Source: JAGNLV01 sp964612145 (GTDB lineage: Bacteria; Zixibacteria; MSB-5A5; GN15; FEB-12). From it: 64,000 nt of DNA. This document shows, piece after piece, positions 51,348-60,113 of the stretch. Positions within the stretch are counted from its first letter, which is position 1. Every line of letters starts with the position of its first letter. The stretch lies in contig CAZTBP010000011.1 of assembly GCA_964612145.1 (NCBI GenBank), forward strand, positions 76,118 to 140,117, read 5' to 3'. The position numbers were made by a program, and so were the translations under genes. The notes under the pieces were generated by a model, which was given only the letters and a program-made list of their open reading frames with translations, was not told where the DNA came from and did no database searches.

Positions 51348-53636
51348 TCAGGCTGATTCGGTGTCGGCTGTCTCCGGAACAACTTTCGATTTGCACTGCG
51401 GGCAGAGCAGATATTCGCCTTTAGCCTTGGAGACTTTTTGCAGCATGAACGGGTGTTCGCAGCTCGGGCAGGGTTGATCGACCGGTTTATCCCAGGAGGC
51501 GTATTTGCACTTCGGGTAGTTCGAGCAGCCGTAGAAAACTTTTCTGCCGCGGGTACGTTTTTCGACCAGGTCACCGCCGCAGCCTTCCTCCGGGCACTTT
51601 ACACCGATTGTCACGGGCTTTGTGTTTTTGCAGTCGGGATAGGCCGAGCAGGCCAGGAAGCGACCGAATCGGCCGGTTTTGATGATCATTTCGGAGCCGC
51701 ACTTTTCGCAGACTTCATCGGTCTTGCTGGCCGCCTCTTCTTCGGGCAGCGGGCGGGTGCTCTTGCAGTCAGGGTAGGCGGAGCAGGCCAGGAAGCGGCC
51801 ATTGCGCCCCCATTTGATGACCATCGGAGAACCGCACTTCTCGCATTTGATATCGGTCTCCTCGGTCATAGAATCCTTGATTTCCTTCTGGCGGCTCTTT
51901 AGATCTTCGATGGCCGAGCTGAACGGCGTGTAGAAATCGTTGAGGACTTTGACCCAGTCATCGGTGCCGTCTTCGACAAGGTCGAGTTCTTTTTCCATCT
52001 CGGCGGTGAAACTGACGTCAAAGATGTTCGGCAGATTTTCGACGAGTATTTTGTTCACGGCTTTACCGAGGTCAGTCGGGAAGAGCCGTCGCTGGTCAAG
52101 CTCGACATACTTGCGGTCCCGCAGAGTTGAGATGATCGAGGCATAGGTTGAGGGACGCCCGATTCCGTCGGCCTCCATCCGTTTCACCAGCGACGCCTCT
52201 GAATAGCGTGGCGGCGGTTTTGTAAACGACTGGTTGGGGACGAGCTTATCGAGGTCTAGCGGGTCATTTTCCTTCAGTGGTGGGATATCGGCGCTGCCGT
52301 TGTCGCCGTTGCCGTTTTCATCCGGCTCCTTCTCCTCATGATAAATCTTGAGAAAGCCGTCGAAATTGATTCGCTGGGTGGTTGCCCGGAACAGGAAGCG
52401 GTCGGCCTTGATATCGACGGTTTCGACATCGTATTTGGCCGGGTTCATCTGGGAGGCGACGAAGCGATTCCAGATGAGAGTATAGAGCTTAAACTGGCGC
52501 GGGGTCAGGTGCTTTTTGACTTTGGCCGGCGGCATTGTCAGGTAGGTTGGGCGGATGGCTTCGTGCGCATCCTGGGCCGCTTTCTTTTTCGAGTAAATGT
52601 TCGGCTTGGCCGGAAGGTACTTGTCGCCGTATTCTTTTTTGATGTAGCCCCGAGCCGCCGTGAGAGCCTCCGAGGAAATACGGGTTGAGTCAGTACGCAT
52701 GTAGGTGATCAGGCCGGTGGTACCTTCGCGACCGATTTCGACACCCTCGTACAGTTCCTGCGCGATACGCATGGTCTGTTTGGGCGAGAAGCCGAATGCC
52801 TTGGCGGCTTCCTGCTGAAGCGTCGAGGTGATAAACGGGGCGTATGGCCGGCGGATTTTTTGTGACTTCTTGATCTCGGCAACCGACCACGAGGCGTTTT
52901 CCAGTTCTTTGATATAGCCCGTGACTTCTTTTTCGGAGCTGATCGAGATCTTTTTCTTTCCGGTCGCGTCAGCCGGCTTGACTACGGTCTGGTCTTGGAT
53001 CTTGTGCAGTCGGGCTTCGAACGTCTCTTTTTTCTTCGTCTGGAGCAGGGCGGAGAGCTGCCAGTATTCCTGGGGGACGAAGGCCTCTATCTCTGTTTCG
53101 CGTTCGCATACCAGTCGCAGTGCGACGGACTGAACCCGTCCGGCGGACAGGTTTCGCGCAATTGTTTTCCAGAGGAACGGTGAGACAGTATATCCGACAA
53201 TGCGATCCAGCACGCGTCGGGCCTGCTGGGCGTTGACCAGGTTCATGTCTATTTCGCGCGGGTTGTTGATGGCGTCGACCACGGCGCCTTTGGTGATTTC
53301 GTTGAATGCGACGCGGTGAAAGACGGCTTTGCTGCCCGGGCGGATGTTGTTGGCGACATGCCACGCGATGGCCTCGCCTTCACGATCCGGGTCAGGTGCG
53401 AGGTAAATCGTATCCGCCTTTTTGGCGGCCTTCTTGAGTGCGGTGATTACCTTCTGCTTACCGTCGATGACGGTATAGTCCGGCTGGAAGTCGTTATTGA
53501 CATCGACACCGAGTTTTGATTTCGGCAGGTCTATGATGTGCCCAATGGTCGCTACGATGTCAAAATCCTTGCCGAGAAAGCGTGCGAGGGTTTTTGATTT
53601 TGCGGGCGACTCAACGATTACGAGATTTTTAGCCAT
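51348..53636 (-). CDS. topA: DNA topoisomerase I
   Basis: A 762-residue type IA topoisomerase that relaxes negative supercoils. The TOPRIM acidic motif is DPDREGE (82-88). The catalytic tyrosine is Tyr312 in GLITYMRTDSTRIS. LSAGRVQSVALRLV (163-176) is another family block. The C terminus carries three to four CxxC zinc ribbons (e.g. CEKCGSPMVIKWGRNGRF and CSAYPDC repeats, CPSCEHPF ... CPQC), as in bacterial TopA. The stop at 51348 is followed by a gap of about 140 bases to the DUF3800 gene. Confidence 0.97.
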   Translation of the reverse strand: MAKNLVIVESPAKSKTLARFLGKDFDIVATIGHIIDLPKSKLGVDVNNDFQPDYTVIDGKQKVITALKKAAKKADTIYLAPDPDREGEAIAWHVANNIRPGSKAVFHRVAFNEITKGAVVDAINNPREIDMNLVNAQQARRVLDRIVGYTVSPFLWKTIARNLSAGRVQSVALRLVCERETEIEAFVPQEYWQLSALLQTKKKETFEARLHKIQDQTVVKPADATGKKKISISSEKEVTGYIKELENASWSVAEIKKSQKIRRPYAPFITSTLQQEAAKAFGFSPKQTMRIAQELYEGVEIGREGTTGLITYMRTDSTRISSEALTAARGYIKKEYGDKYLPAKPNIYSKKKAAQDAHEAIRPTYLTMPPAKVKKHLTPRQFKLYTLIWNRFVASQMNPAKYDVETVDIKADRFLFRATTQRINFDGFLKIYHEEKEPDENGNGDNGSADIPPLKENDPLDLDKLVPNQSFTKPPPRYSEASLVKRMEADGIGRPSTYASIISTLRDRKYVELDQRRLFPTDLGKAVNKILVENLPNIFDVSFTAEMEKELDLVEDGTDDWVKVLNDFYTPFSSAIEDLKSRQKEIKDSMTEETDIKCEKCGSPMVIKWGRNGRFLACSAYPDCKSTRPLPEEEAASKTDEVCEKCGSEMIIKTGRFGRFLACSAYPDCKNTKPVTIGVKCPEEGCGGDLVEKRTRGRKVFYGCSNYPKCKYASWDKPVDQPCPSCEHPFMLQKVSKAKGEYLLCPQCKSKVVPETADTESA

Positions 53637-53695
53637 ATACAGATTGTTGTCGGTTGGGCACGCGGAAAATTAACGGAGTATGTGAGTCTCTTTAT

Positions 53696-53911
53696 CTATC
53701 GTTTGAACTTAACTTTGCCTTCGACGAGGTCGTTGAGTGCGACCATGGTGATTTTCCGGGAGTCGATATCGATTTCCGGATTCTCTTCCATCTGCTCCAG
53801 CAGCATGAGGCGCTTGGTGTTAAGCTTGCGGGAATATTTGGATGCAACGATCACGGCCTCGTAACGGTTGAGTCCCATTTTCTCAAGTTCTTCGGTCTGA
53901 ATTTTTTTCAC
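53696..53911 (-). CDS. rpoZ: RNA polymerase omega subunit
   Basis: A 71-residue small subunit that helps assemble RNA polymerase. It carries the omega pattern NRYEAVIVASKYSRKLNT and VALNDLVEGKVKF. It lies 25 bases after gmk and upstream of topA. The yicC-gmk-rpoZ order is common in bacteria and confirms the call. AGGAGG precedes its ATG. Confidence 0.92.
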   Translation of the reverse strand: MKKIQTEELEKMGLNRYEAVIVASKYSRKLNTKRLMLLEQMEENPEIDIDSRKITMVALNDLVEGKVKFKR

Positions 53912-53936
53912 AGATGCCTCCTGTTTTGTAGGTGCC

Positions 53937-54551
53937 TTAACCGATTATGCTGTTTATTTGTTCCTTGGCGATCCTGTCTGTCCGGCAGTGATGAGACACG
54001 ATCGCGGCCTCGACCTCCGTGACGGCGGTATCGAGATTTTCGTTAATAACGGCGTATTCAAATTTATCCCAGATCGTCATTTCACCCTTTGCGTTTTCAA
54101 ATCTGACCTGCAGCTGATCGTCGGTTTCGGTTCCTCGGGCGCTGAGCCGATCCCGGAGGGCGGCCTCCGACGGCGGCAGGATAAATATAGTAATAGCATC
54201 AGGATAGGCCGCCTTTATTTTTTCCGCACCCTGAACATCGATATCCAGTAACATCACACCGCCTCGGGCCAGCGTCTGTTCGAGCGGCTCGCGCGGGGTG
54301 CCATAGTGATACAAGTGAACCTTGCAGTGTTCCGCAAAAAAATCGTCGTTGGCCTTTTGTTCGAATTCTTTTTGGCTGACAAAAAAGTATTCTCGTCCGT
54401 TTTCTTCGTCGGGACGCCGGTCGCGTGTTGTGTATGAGACTGAAAAGTCCCAGTCTTTATTGCGTTCCAGCAACTTACGGCAAATCGAAGATTTGCCGCC
54501 GCCGGAGGGCGACGATATAATAACGACTTTTCCCTTGGGAACGGATGACAT
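53937..54551 (-). CDS. gmk: Guanylate kinase
   Basis: A 204-residue kinase that turns GMP into GDP. The P-loop is SSPSGGGKSS (13-22). VSYTTRDRRPDEENGREYFFVS and DIDVQGAEKIKAAYP are family blocks that hold GMP and the lid. The start is the ATG at 54551, just after the yicC stop region; a longer frame to 54656 overlaps yicC and has no homology. Standard length. Confidence 0.96.
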   Translation of the reverse strand: MSSVPKGKVVIISSPSGGGKSSICRKLLERNKDWDFSVSYTTRDRRPDEENGREYFFVSQKEFEQKANDDFFAEHCKVHLYHYGTPREPLEQTLARGGVMLLDIDVQGAEKIKAAYPDAITIFILPPSEAALRDRLSARGTETDDQLQVRFENAKGEMTIWDKFEYAVINENLDTAVTEVEAAIVSHHCRTDRIAKEQINSIIG

Positions 54552-54568
54552 ATTGGTCAGGTTGCCTT

Positions 54569-55444
54569 CTATTCCACGTTCTGGACAAGTTCGCGGAGTT
54601 TTTCGATTTCTTCTTTGAGCGAAATAACAGCCCTGGTAATCGCTGCTTCGGTACATTTTGACGCGATGGTGTTGGCCTCGCGGTTCATTTCCTGGAGGAT
54701 GAAATTCAGCCGTTTGCCGACCGGCTTGCCGGATTTGAGGTCGGCCTCGTACTGTTTAATGTGGGAGTCCATCCGGGTGCATTCTTCGGTGATATCGGAG
54801 CGGTCGGCCTGGAGGGCGACTTCCTGTTCGAGGCGGCCCGGGTCGATCTCGATTTCTTCGCGGATTTCATCGATACGGCTTCTGAGTCGTTCGCGGTAGC
54901 GCTCGACGGTCTGGCCAGCCTCTTGATCCACTTTTTTCGTTAGCTTCTTTATCTCCTTGAGCCGCTGCGACATATCGCGAGCCATCTCTTTGCCTTCCTT
55001 GGCGCGCATCCTGACCAGCGCCTTGAGAGCCTCTTGCACGACCCGCGACAGATGTTTCCAGATCACATCGTCATCGAAGGAAATGTCGTCGGCTTTGGCG
55101 ACCTCCGGAAAGACCAGCAGGTCGCTGACAGTTACCTCGCCGCCGAGTTTAAGTTTCTTGTGGAGATCGTGCAATTGGGTGGCGTAGGCTTTGGCAGCTT
55201 TCTCATTAATAGCGAATTTCTCGGGGAGTTCATCGGATTCGGTGAAGCTTACATAGACATAGATTTTTCCCCGGCTGACCTGGGTACCGATAAGTTCCCG
55301 GATGCGGTGCTCGAGGGCGGAGAACTGGCGCGGCAGCCTGATAGAGCTTTCCAGGAAGCGATTGTTGACGCTGGAGACTTCGACACTGAAGTTGCCCAGC
55401 GGCGATTCTAGTTCGGCCTTGCCGAATCCGGTCATTGAGTTCAT
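54569..55444 (-). CDS. yicC: YicC-family endoribonuclease
   Basis: A 291-residue protein of the YicC/YloC family. It opens MNSMTGFGKAELESPLG, with the highly conserved SMTGFG. VSSVNNRFLESSIRLPRQF and the C-terminal GKRLNFILQEMNREANTIASKC complete the family pattern. YicC has been described as an RNase acting on small RNAs in E. coli. The start is the ATG at 55444, at the homology start. It is the first gene of yicC-gmk-rpoZ. Confidence 0.93.
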   Translation of the reverse strand: MNSMTGFGKAELESPLGNFSVEVSSVNNRFLESSIRLPRQFSALEHRIRELIGTQVSRGKIYVYVSFTESDELPEKFAINEKAAKAYATQLHDLHKKLKLGGEVTVSDLLVFPEVAKADDISFDDDVIWKHLSRVVQEALKALVRMRAKEGKEMARDMSQRLKEIKKLTKKVDQEAGQTVERYRERLRSRIDEIREEIEIDPGRLEQEVALQADRSDITEECTRMDSHIKQYEADLKSGKPVGKRLNFILQEMNREANTIASKCTEAAITRAVISLKEEIEKLRELVQNVE

Positions 55445-55527
55445 GCAATACACCTTATATGAAAAATCCAGCCTCAAAGAATAGGGGCCGGAATTGATTT
55501 GTCAACCGGTAAACTCAGACATCCGGA

Positions 55528-56235
55528 TCACTTGTTGGATTTCTCGACAATACGGATGCGGTCGGTGTCAATCAGCGGGCCGGCGGCGGTATCGCGCAAA
55601 GCCGGTTCATCAAGGCTGGTGAGGCGGTACAGGGAGTCCTGAATCCGGGAGGCGGAGGTATGAATAGCATTGACTTTGTCTTTGATCTCCGGGTCGACAT
55701 TGCCGTTGCCGGAGAGAATAAGCTCGGCCATGCCAAGGATGGTCATCAGGGGATTGGCAATTTCGTGGTGCAGTGTTCCGGCGGTTATTTTGACCAGATC
55801 GACCTGCCGGTGGCGGCGCCCGCGCAGGGAGAGCGTGTGTTTGCCTTCAGTCGGTCGATCGTGATGACAGACCTGTTGTATGACGCTTCTCAGTTCTTGC
55901 AGCAGTTCGGTTCCCCGGAAAATGGTTGCGGCGGCCCCGTCTTTTCGGACCTCGTCGGCCTGCCAGCGAGCGTCGCTGTCGGTGATGAAAACGAGCGGCG
56001 TGGACCTGGATTCATTGCTGAGGCGGCGAATAAGGGTAGGGGCGTTGTCGGAGTCGGGTTCATCGGCGACGATAACCAGATGAAATTGTCGGGACTGCGC
56101 CAGCTGTTCGGCCTCGACATACCGGTTGGTCATGGTAATTGCCGCGGTTGCGTATTCCTGTAGAAGCCAGTTGCGGAGACGTTTACACTCAACAGAGTTT
56201 GTGGCAACAATGAGTATGTGAGGTGAGCCGATCAT
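55528..56235 (-). CDS. Receiver-like plus histidine-acceptor protein lacking an ATPase domain
   Basis: A 235-residue protein. Residues 5-120 have the strand-helix order of a receiver domain (HILIVATNS, HLVIVADEPDS, LVFITDSDARW), but the early acidic pair is missing (ATN instead of DD), although an Asp stands at the phosphorylation position (Asp58). Residues 145-205 match a histidine kinase dimerisation domain: TAGTLHHEIANPLMTILGMAELIL, with His157 as the acceptor. No ATP-binding domain follows; the protein ends 30 residues later. Its neighbour upstream has an ATP-binding domain but no acceptor His, so the two may work together. Confidence 0.8.
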   Translation of the reverse strand: MIGSPHILIVATNSVECKRLRNWLLQEYATAAITMTNRYVEAEQLAQSRQFHLVIVADEPDSDNAPTLIRRLSNESRSTPLVFITDSDARWQADEVRKDGAAATIFRGTELLQELRSVIQQVCHHDRPTEGKHTLSLRGRRHRQVDLVKITAGTLHHEIANPLMTILGMAELILSGNGNVDPEIKDKVNAIHTSASRIQDSLYRLTSLDEPALRDTAAGPLIDTDRIRIVEKSNK

Positions 56236-56250
56236 AACGGTGGGAGGTCC

Positions 56251-58134
56251 CTAATTATGTGCCGCAGTGGGAACGACCAGCGTAAAGACGGTCGTGTCGT
56301 CGTTGGCTTCACACGTGAATCGCCCGCCAAGCTGGCGAACGAGCAGACGGGCGGCGGCAATGCCGAGGGCAGGCCTGCTTTCCGGCGTTTCGGAGTTGTC
56401 ATGACTGTCAAGCCCGGTGCAGTCGGCATTCAGCGGCCCGGTGTAGCCCACCGAGGTTATGTTCATGGTGCAGATATTTTCGGCGATCTCCGCGTTGATT
56501 TTGACCGGCGCCCGGTTGCCGCCGTGTCGGGCGATATCGAGCAGGAGGTTTTCCAGAATCAGGTCGACAGCCCGGCGGCGGGCATTGATCTTCGGGAGCT
56601 TCTCGCCATTGTAGGCCAGCGGTGTTTCCGGATGGCGGCCGTTGATCATGTTGATTACGCGATGAACGGTCTGGCCGAGGTCGGTCAGTTCCGGGTTCGA
56701 TTGCTCGTACGGAGTGGTCAGCACCTGATGGAGATTGTCCAGCGCTCCGGCGGTGTCGTCGATGTTGTCGGACAGGTTCTCGATAATGCCTCGGCTCTTG
56801 TCATTCAGATCCCCTGCGGCGGCGCGTGACAGGTCACGGACCAGACTTCCGGTGACGTTTAACGACGACTGCAGTGACTGTATGACCGGCGTCCAGAAGC
56901 GGGTCAGGTCGGCGGCGGTCAGGCCGTCGGCAGCCGGAACGAGAGCTACTACGGCGGTGAGATCATCGGGAGAGTCTGACAGGGCCAGTCGACCCAGCAG
57001 GCCGGGGTTGCCGTTTGGCAGCGCGACCGGCAGCAGGGAGGGAGGGGTGTTTTCATCGGTTTCGGACGGGTGGAAGAGATCGAGGACGGCGGCTTCGTTG
57101 AACGGGTCAGCCAGTGCGACCGCGAGATCACTGATATCACCGTCGATGTCGTCATTCTCCAGCAGGTTGGCTATAGCCGGGTTGTAGGCGGTGATTTTTC
57201 CGCGCGAGTCGGTCAGAATGGCGCCGATACCGAAACCGTCGAGGGCGCCGATAGTGAAGCGGATCGCCTCGGCCTCGCGGGTGGCGGCAGCGTGTTCCGG
57301 CGGTGCCACCAGGCGCTGGGCCAGGCTGAGGGCGAAGCGGGATCGGTCGGCGCAAAAGGCGATAGCCGTGTTATCCAGTTCGTTGTCAAACTGGAGACGA
57401 ATCAAGTAGGTAGAATCATCGTCGAAGGCCAGCCGACCGAGTATTTCGTTTGGTGCGAGGCTATCCAGTTCGACAGCCTTTCGCACGCAGTCTTCGTCGG
57501 TAAAGTCAAAAATTTGTCCGGATCGGGCGACTTCAAGGTGAATCGGGCCGGGTTCACTGACGGCATCGGAGCCGGGTTTGGGTGATCCGGGTTCGGCAGC
57601 GCCGGCGCGATGTTCGAGTTTGTCTCCGCTGACGATATAGGCGTGCGCCTGCTTTGCTCCGGCAAACCGTTTGATATGCTGGAGGAAGCCGTGCCAGTCG
57701 GCGCAGATATCAACCGTTGTCAGGAAGTTGACGAATCGTCGATAGTCGGCGGTGTCGCCGGTTGGTTCGGGTTCGATGACCGGTTGATCGGTCTGAAATA
57801 TCCACTGGAAATTGACGGGGTTGCCGGCGTTGAAGTTAAGCGAAACAATGGCGTTCAGCCGGATGGCCCGGTGGTTTTTGTCTATGAGGGTTAGAGCGGT
57901 GCTGTCGTAAAAGGTCTCGTAGTGGTTGCGGCGGGTGAGGATTTCGGTCACGACTGCGGCTGAAGGCTTGTCCAGGAAGTCAGCCAGCGGCTTGCCGAAG
58001 AGGTCTTCGCTTGGACAGCCGAGCAGCTGTTCGGTGCACTCGTCGATAAAGACAAAGCGACCTTTGAGATCGACTTTGCAGACGGCACAGCGAGTGATTA
58101 CGCCGGCTTGTGATTCCCGCGTGCTTGTTGTCAT
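56251..58134 (-). CDS. PAS sensor protein with histidine-kinase-type ATPase domain but no acceptor His
   Basis: A 627-residue protein. A PAS domain lies near residues 12-120 (GRFVFIDECTEQLLGCPSEDLFG). A GAF- or PAS-like region follows and a second PAS near 300-380 (GFGIGAILTDSRGKITAYNPA). The following helical segment (SLVRDLSRAAAGDL) sits where the phospho-acceptor helix belongs, but no HE/N-type His is present. The C terminus has an N box (DLILENLLLDIARHGG) and a G box (ALGIAAARLLVRQLGGRF), degenerate but recognisable. The start is the ATG at 58134, although the binding site is weak. It ends 15 bases before the receiver-like gene. Confidence 0.8.
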   Translation of the reverse strand: MTTSTRESQAGVITRCAVCKVDLKGRFVFIDECTEQLLGCPSEDLFGKPLADFLDKPSAAVVTEILTRRNHYETFYDSTALTLIDKNHRAIRLNAIVSLNFNAGNPVNFQWIFQTDQPVIEPEPTGDTADYRRFVNFLTTVDICADWHGFLQHIKRFAGAKQAHAYIVSGDKLEHRAGAAEPGSPKPGSDAVSEPGPIHLEVARSGQIFDFTDEDCVRKAVELDSLAPNEILGRLAFDDDSTYLIRLQFDNELDNTAIAFCADRSRFALSLAQRLVAPPEHAAATREAEAIRFTIGALDGFGIGAILTDSRGKITAYNPAIANLLENDDIDGDISDLAVALADPFNEAAVLDLFHPSETDENTPPSLLPVALPNGNPGLLGRLALSDSPDDLTAVVALVPAADGLTAADLTRFWTPVIQSLQSSLNVTGSLVRDLSRAAAGDLNDKSRGIIENLSDNIDDTAGALDNLHQVLTTPYEQSNPELTDLGQTVHRVINMINGRHPETPLAYNGEKLPKINARRRAVDLILENLLLDIARHGGNRAPVKINAEIAENICTMNITSVGYTGPLNADCTGLDSHDNSETPESRPALGIAAARLLVRQLGGRFTCEANDDTTVFTLVVPTAAHN

Positions 58135-58359
58135 GCTGCTACTTTCCGCGGATGCACAATTTGTTCCTGATTGGGTCGTTCGCCGATCCGGTTGGCCCGG
58201 CACGCCGCTTGCGGGACGAACGACTGTTTCTACCTACTACCTGATTGTATCGGACGCATGGGGAATTAATTGACCGGTTCCCATACGATTTCCCAACGAC
58301 TTAAGCCGGATGGGGCAACGATATTCATGCCGGAAGGGAGATTCCCCTACACCGAGCAG

Positions 58360-60111
58360 CTAGCGTCGGTATGGCGGGAAAAGGTCGGCTGGGGGATAAT
58401 AATGTGAACGTTTCGGACGGTGGCGCCAGATATTGTTTCGTCGCTCTACATCAGGGAGTAAGTGGTTGGGGTCAAGCACGATAGCAGTCAGAGGGCGGCT
58501 GAGACAGGGCAGGCAGAGCAGGACGTGATTTTCCTGGCCGGGATTCGTTATCAGTGTGTCGTAAAGTGTATCACTGCCGGCAAAAACGGTCGCCCACTCA
58601 AGGGCAAGGGTGTCATTAGTTGAGTTGAAGAGGTCGAAGTGAAGCGCGGGAAGCAGGGAGTCTCGGTTGTCGACCGAGTACAGGCTGTCACTGCAGCCGG
58701 CTGATGTAATCGCAATATCAAAAGTATTATAGAGATTGGCCATGTTCATCAGGCCGGGCACAGCGCCGAGGGTATCAAACGGCGGATAGGAGTGGTCGGA
58801 CAGATCGGCCCGGGCGGCCAGCAGGTTCCAGACGGAATCGGACCCAAGTTGAGAGCGGCGGTACTGGAACCAGGTTGGTAGATGGCGGGTGACGAGGTCT
58901 GCGGCGGCGTTTGTTTCGAGACAGTCGTGGAGCGTTTGTTCAAGCAAGCCGAAGCCGCGGTATCGATCTGCGGCGGGAGCGTTTTCTCGGGCCAGCAGTG
59001 CGGCGTAGTAGGCTGTGCCGAGCCGAAGGCGCTCGCCGACCGGTTCGGAGGTCCGCAACGGTGGATTAAACCATCGTAAGGCAACCGCGGTCAGCAGCGC
59101 AGCACGAATATTCCCGGAGCCTTCGAGAGTTTCCGGCAACACGACCATCGGGCCGGGCGGCGACGAACAGAGGTCGATTTGTCCGGCGGCGATAGTCAGG
59201 TTATCGTACGGATAGTGGTCGATGTGCCCGGTGTAGAACGCGAGGGCTTCGATGGTAGACTTGACGACTGTTTTCCCCCACGTCGGGCGGAGTTCCTCCG
59301 GATAGAATACGCGCACCTGTGTCTGACCGGAAGATCCGATATCGATAATCGGTTCGCGCATCAGGATCAGCGGGAAACCTGGGACGGCATTAGCGGCAAT
59401 GAAGTAGTTCTTATAGCCGCCATCGAAAACGGGGTTGTACGGTTCTCCCTGTGGCGTTCTCCCATGGAGGCGGGTGATATCATGAATGGTCCGATCGTCG
59501 CCCAGGTCTGGAAAAATTCCAAAGTGTTCTTTGTCGTTGATGAGCCGTCCGGGAAAAACGGCGGTCCAGGCGGAGTCTGTTTTGAGATTGATATCATAAT
59601 GAGCAAATTCGCGAACTTGATTCATCTCCCCCACATACCACCGGCCATTGCGGTACGGCAGTATTTCGGGGTACCAGCGATTCCAGAGAGTGGTTTCTGC
59701 TCTATCATCGTCAACAGGGATACGGGCTTCGAATGTTACCAGGAAGCTTCCGCTGGCATACGGCGCCAACTGATTTGGGAGTGTTACGGTAAGGACGGAG
59801 TCATTCAGGCTTATATCCTCCTCGCTCAAGTGTACTCCGGCAAAGAGCAGTGAGTCTAATCGCAGGGCCCCGTTGTTGTCAAGCGCAACTGAAAAGCGAA
59901 TTGAGCTTAAAGTGTCATGGGAGTTGTTGCGGTAGGTGACTCCGGCACGAGCACGGACTATGCCGGAATCGGGATTTACTGTGGCCTCGATTTCGTACAG
60001 AGCGCGCGGTACATGGATAGTCCCATCGTTATGGGGATGTCCCTGTGACCAGGCCGAGGCGGAAACGAAGATGCCTGCAAAGGTAAAGCATGCTGTGACG
60101 AGTCGGCGCAT
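58360..60111 (-). CDS. Secreted M1-peptidase-like protein lacking the zinc site
   Basis: A 583-residue protein with a signal peptide (MRRLVTACFTFAGIFVSASAWS). Residues 30-250 have the M1 N-terminal beta-saddle pattern (RALYEIEATVNPDSGIVRARAGVTYRN). The stretch where M1 enzymes have GxMEN reads PGPMVVLP (319-326), and where they have HExxHQWFG this protein reads TAVALRWFN (341-349). The later Glu ligand position is also changed. The strand WFNPPLRTSEP after it keeps the M1 flavour. This is best read as a non-catalytic relative. It lies two bases after the AsmA-family gene, so they form an operon. Confidence 0.78.
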   Translation of the reverse strand: MRRLVTACFTFAGIFVSASAWSQGHPHNDGTIHVPRALYEIEATVNPDSGIVRARAGVTYRNNSHDTLSSIRFSVALDNNGALRLDSLLFAGVHLSEEDISLNDSVLTVTLPNQLAPYASGSFLVTFEARIPVDDDRAETTLWNRWYPEILPYRNGRWYVGEMNQVREFAHYDINLKTDSAWTAVFPGRLINDKEHFGIFPDLGDDRTIHDITRLHGRTPQGEPYNPVFDGGYKNYFIAANAVPGFPLILMREPIIDIGSSGQTQVRVFYPEELRPTWGKTVVKSTIEALAFYTGHIDHYPYDNLTIAAGQIDLCSSPPGPMVVLPETLEGSGNIRAALLTAVALRWFNPPLRTSEPVGERLRLGTAYYAALLARENAPAADRYRGFGLLEQTLHDCLETNAAADLVTRHLPTWFQYRRSQLGSDSVWNLLAARADLSDHSYPPFDTLGAVPGLMNMANLYNTFDIAITSAGCSDSLYSVDNRDSLLPALHFDLFNSTNDTLALEWATVFAGSDTLYDTLITNPGQENHVLLCLPCLSRPLTAIVLDPNHLLPDVERRNNIWRHRPKRSHYYPPADLFPPYRR

Positions 60112-60113
60112 CG

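Noticed and set aside
51239..51574. A 111-codon minus-strand frame overlapping the topA 3' end
   Set aside because: It is an alternative frame of the topA zinc-ribbon region, with low-complexity translation.
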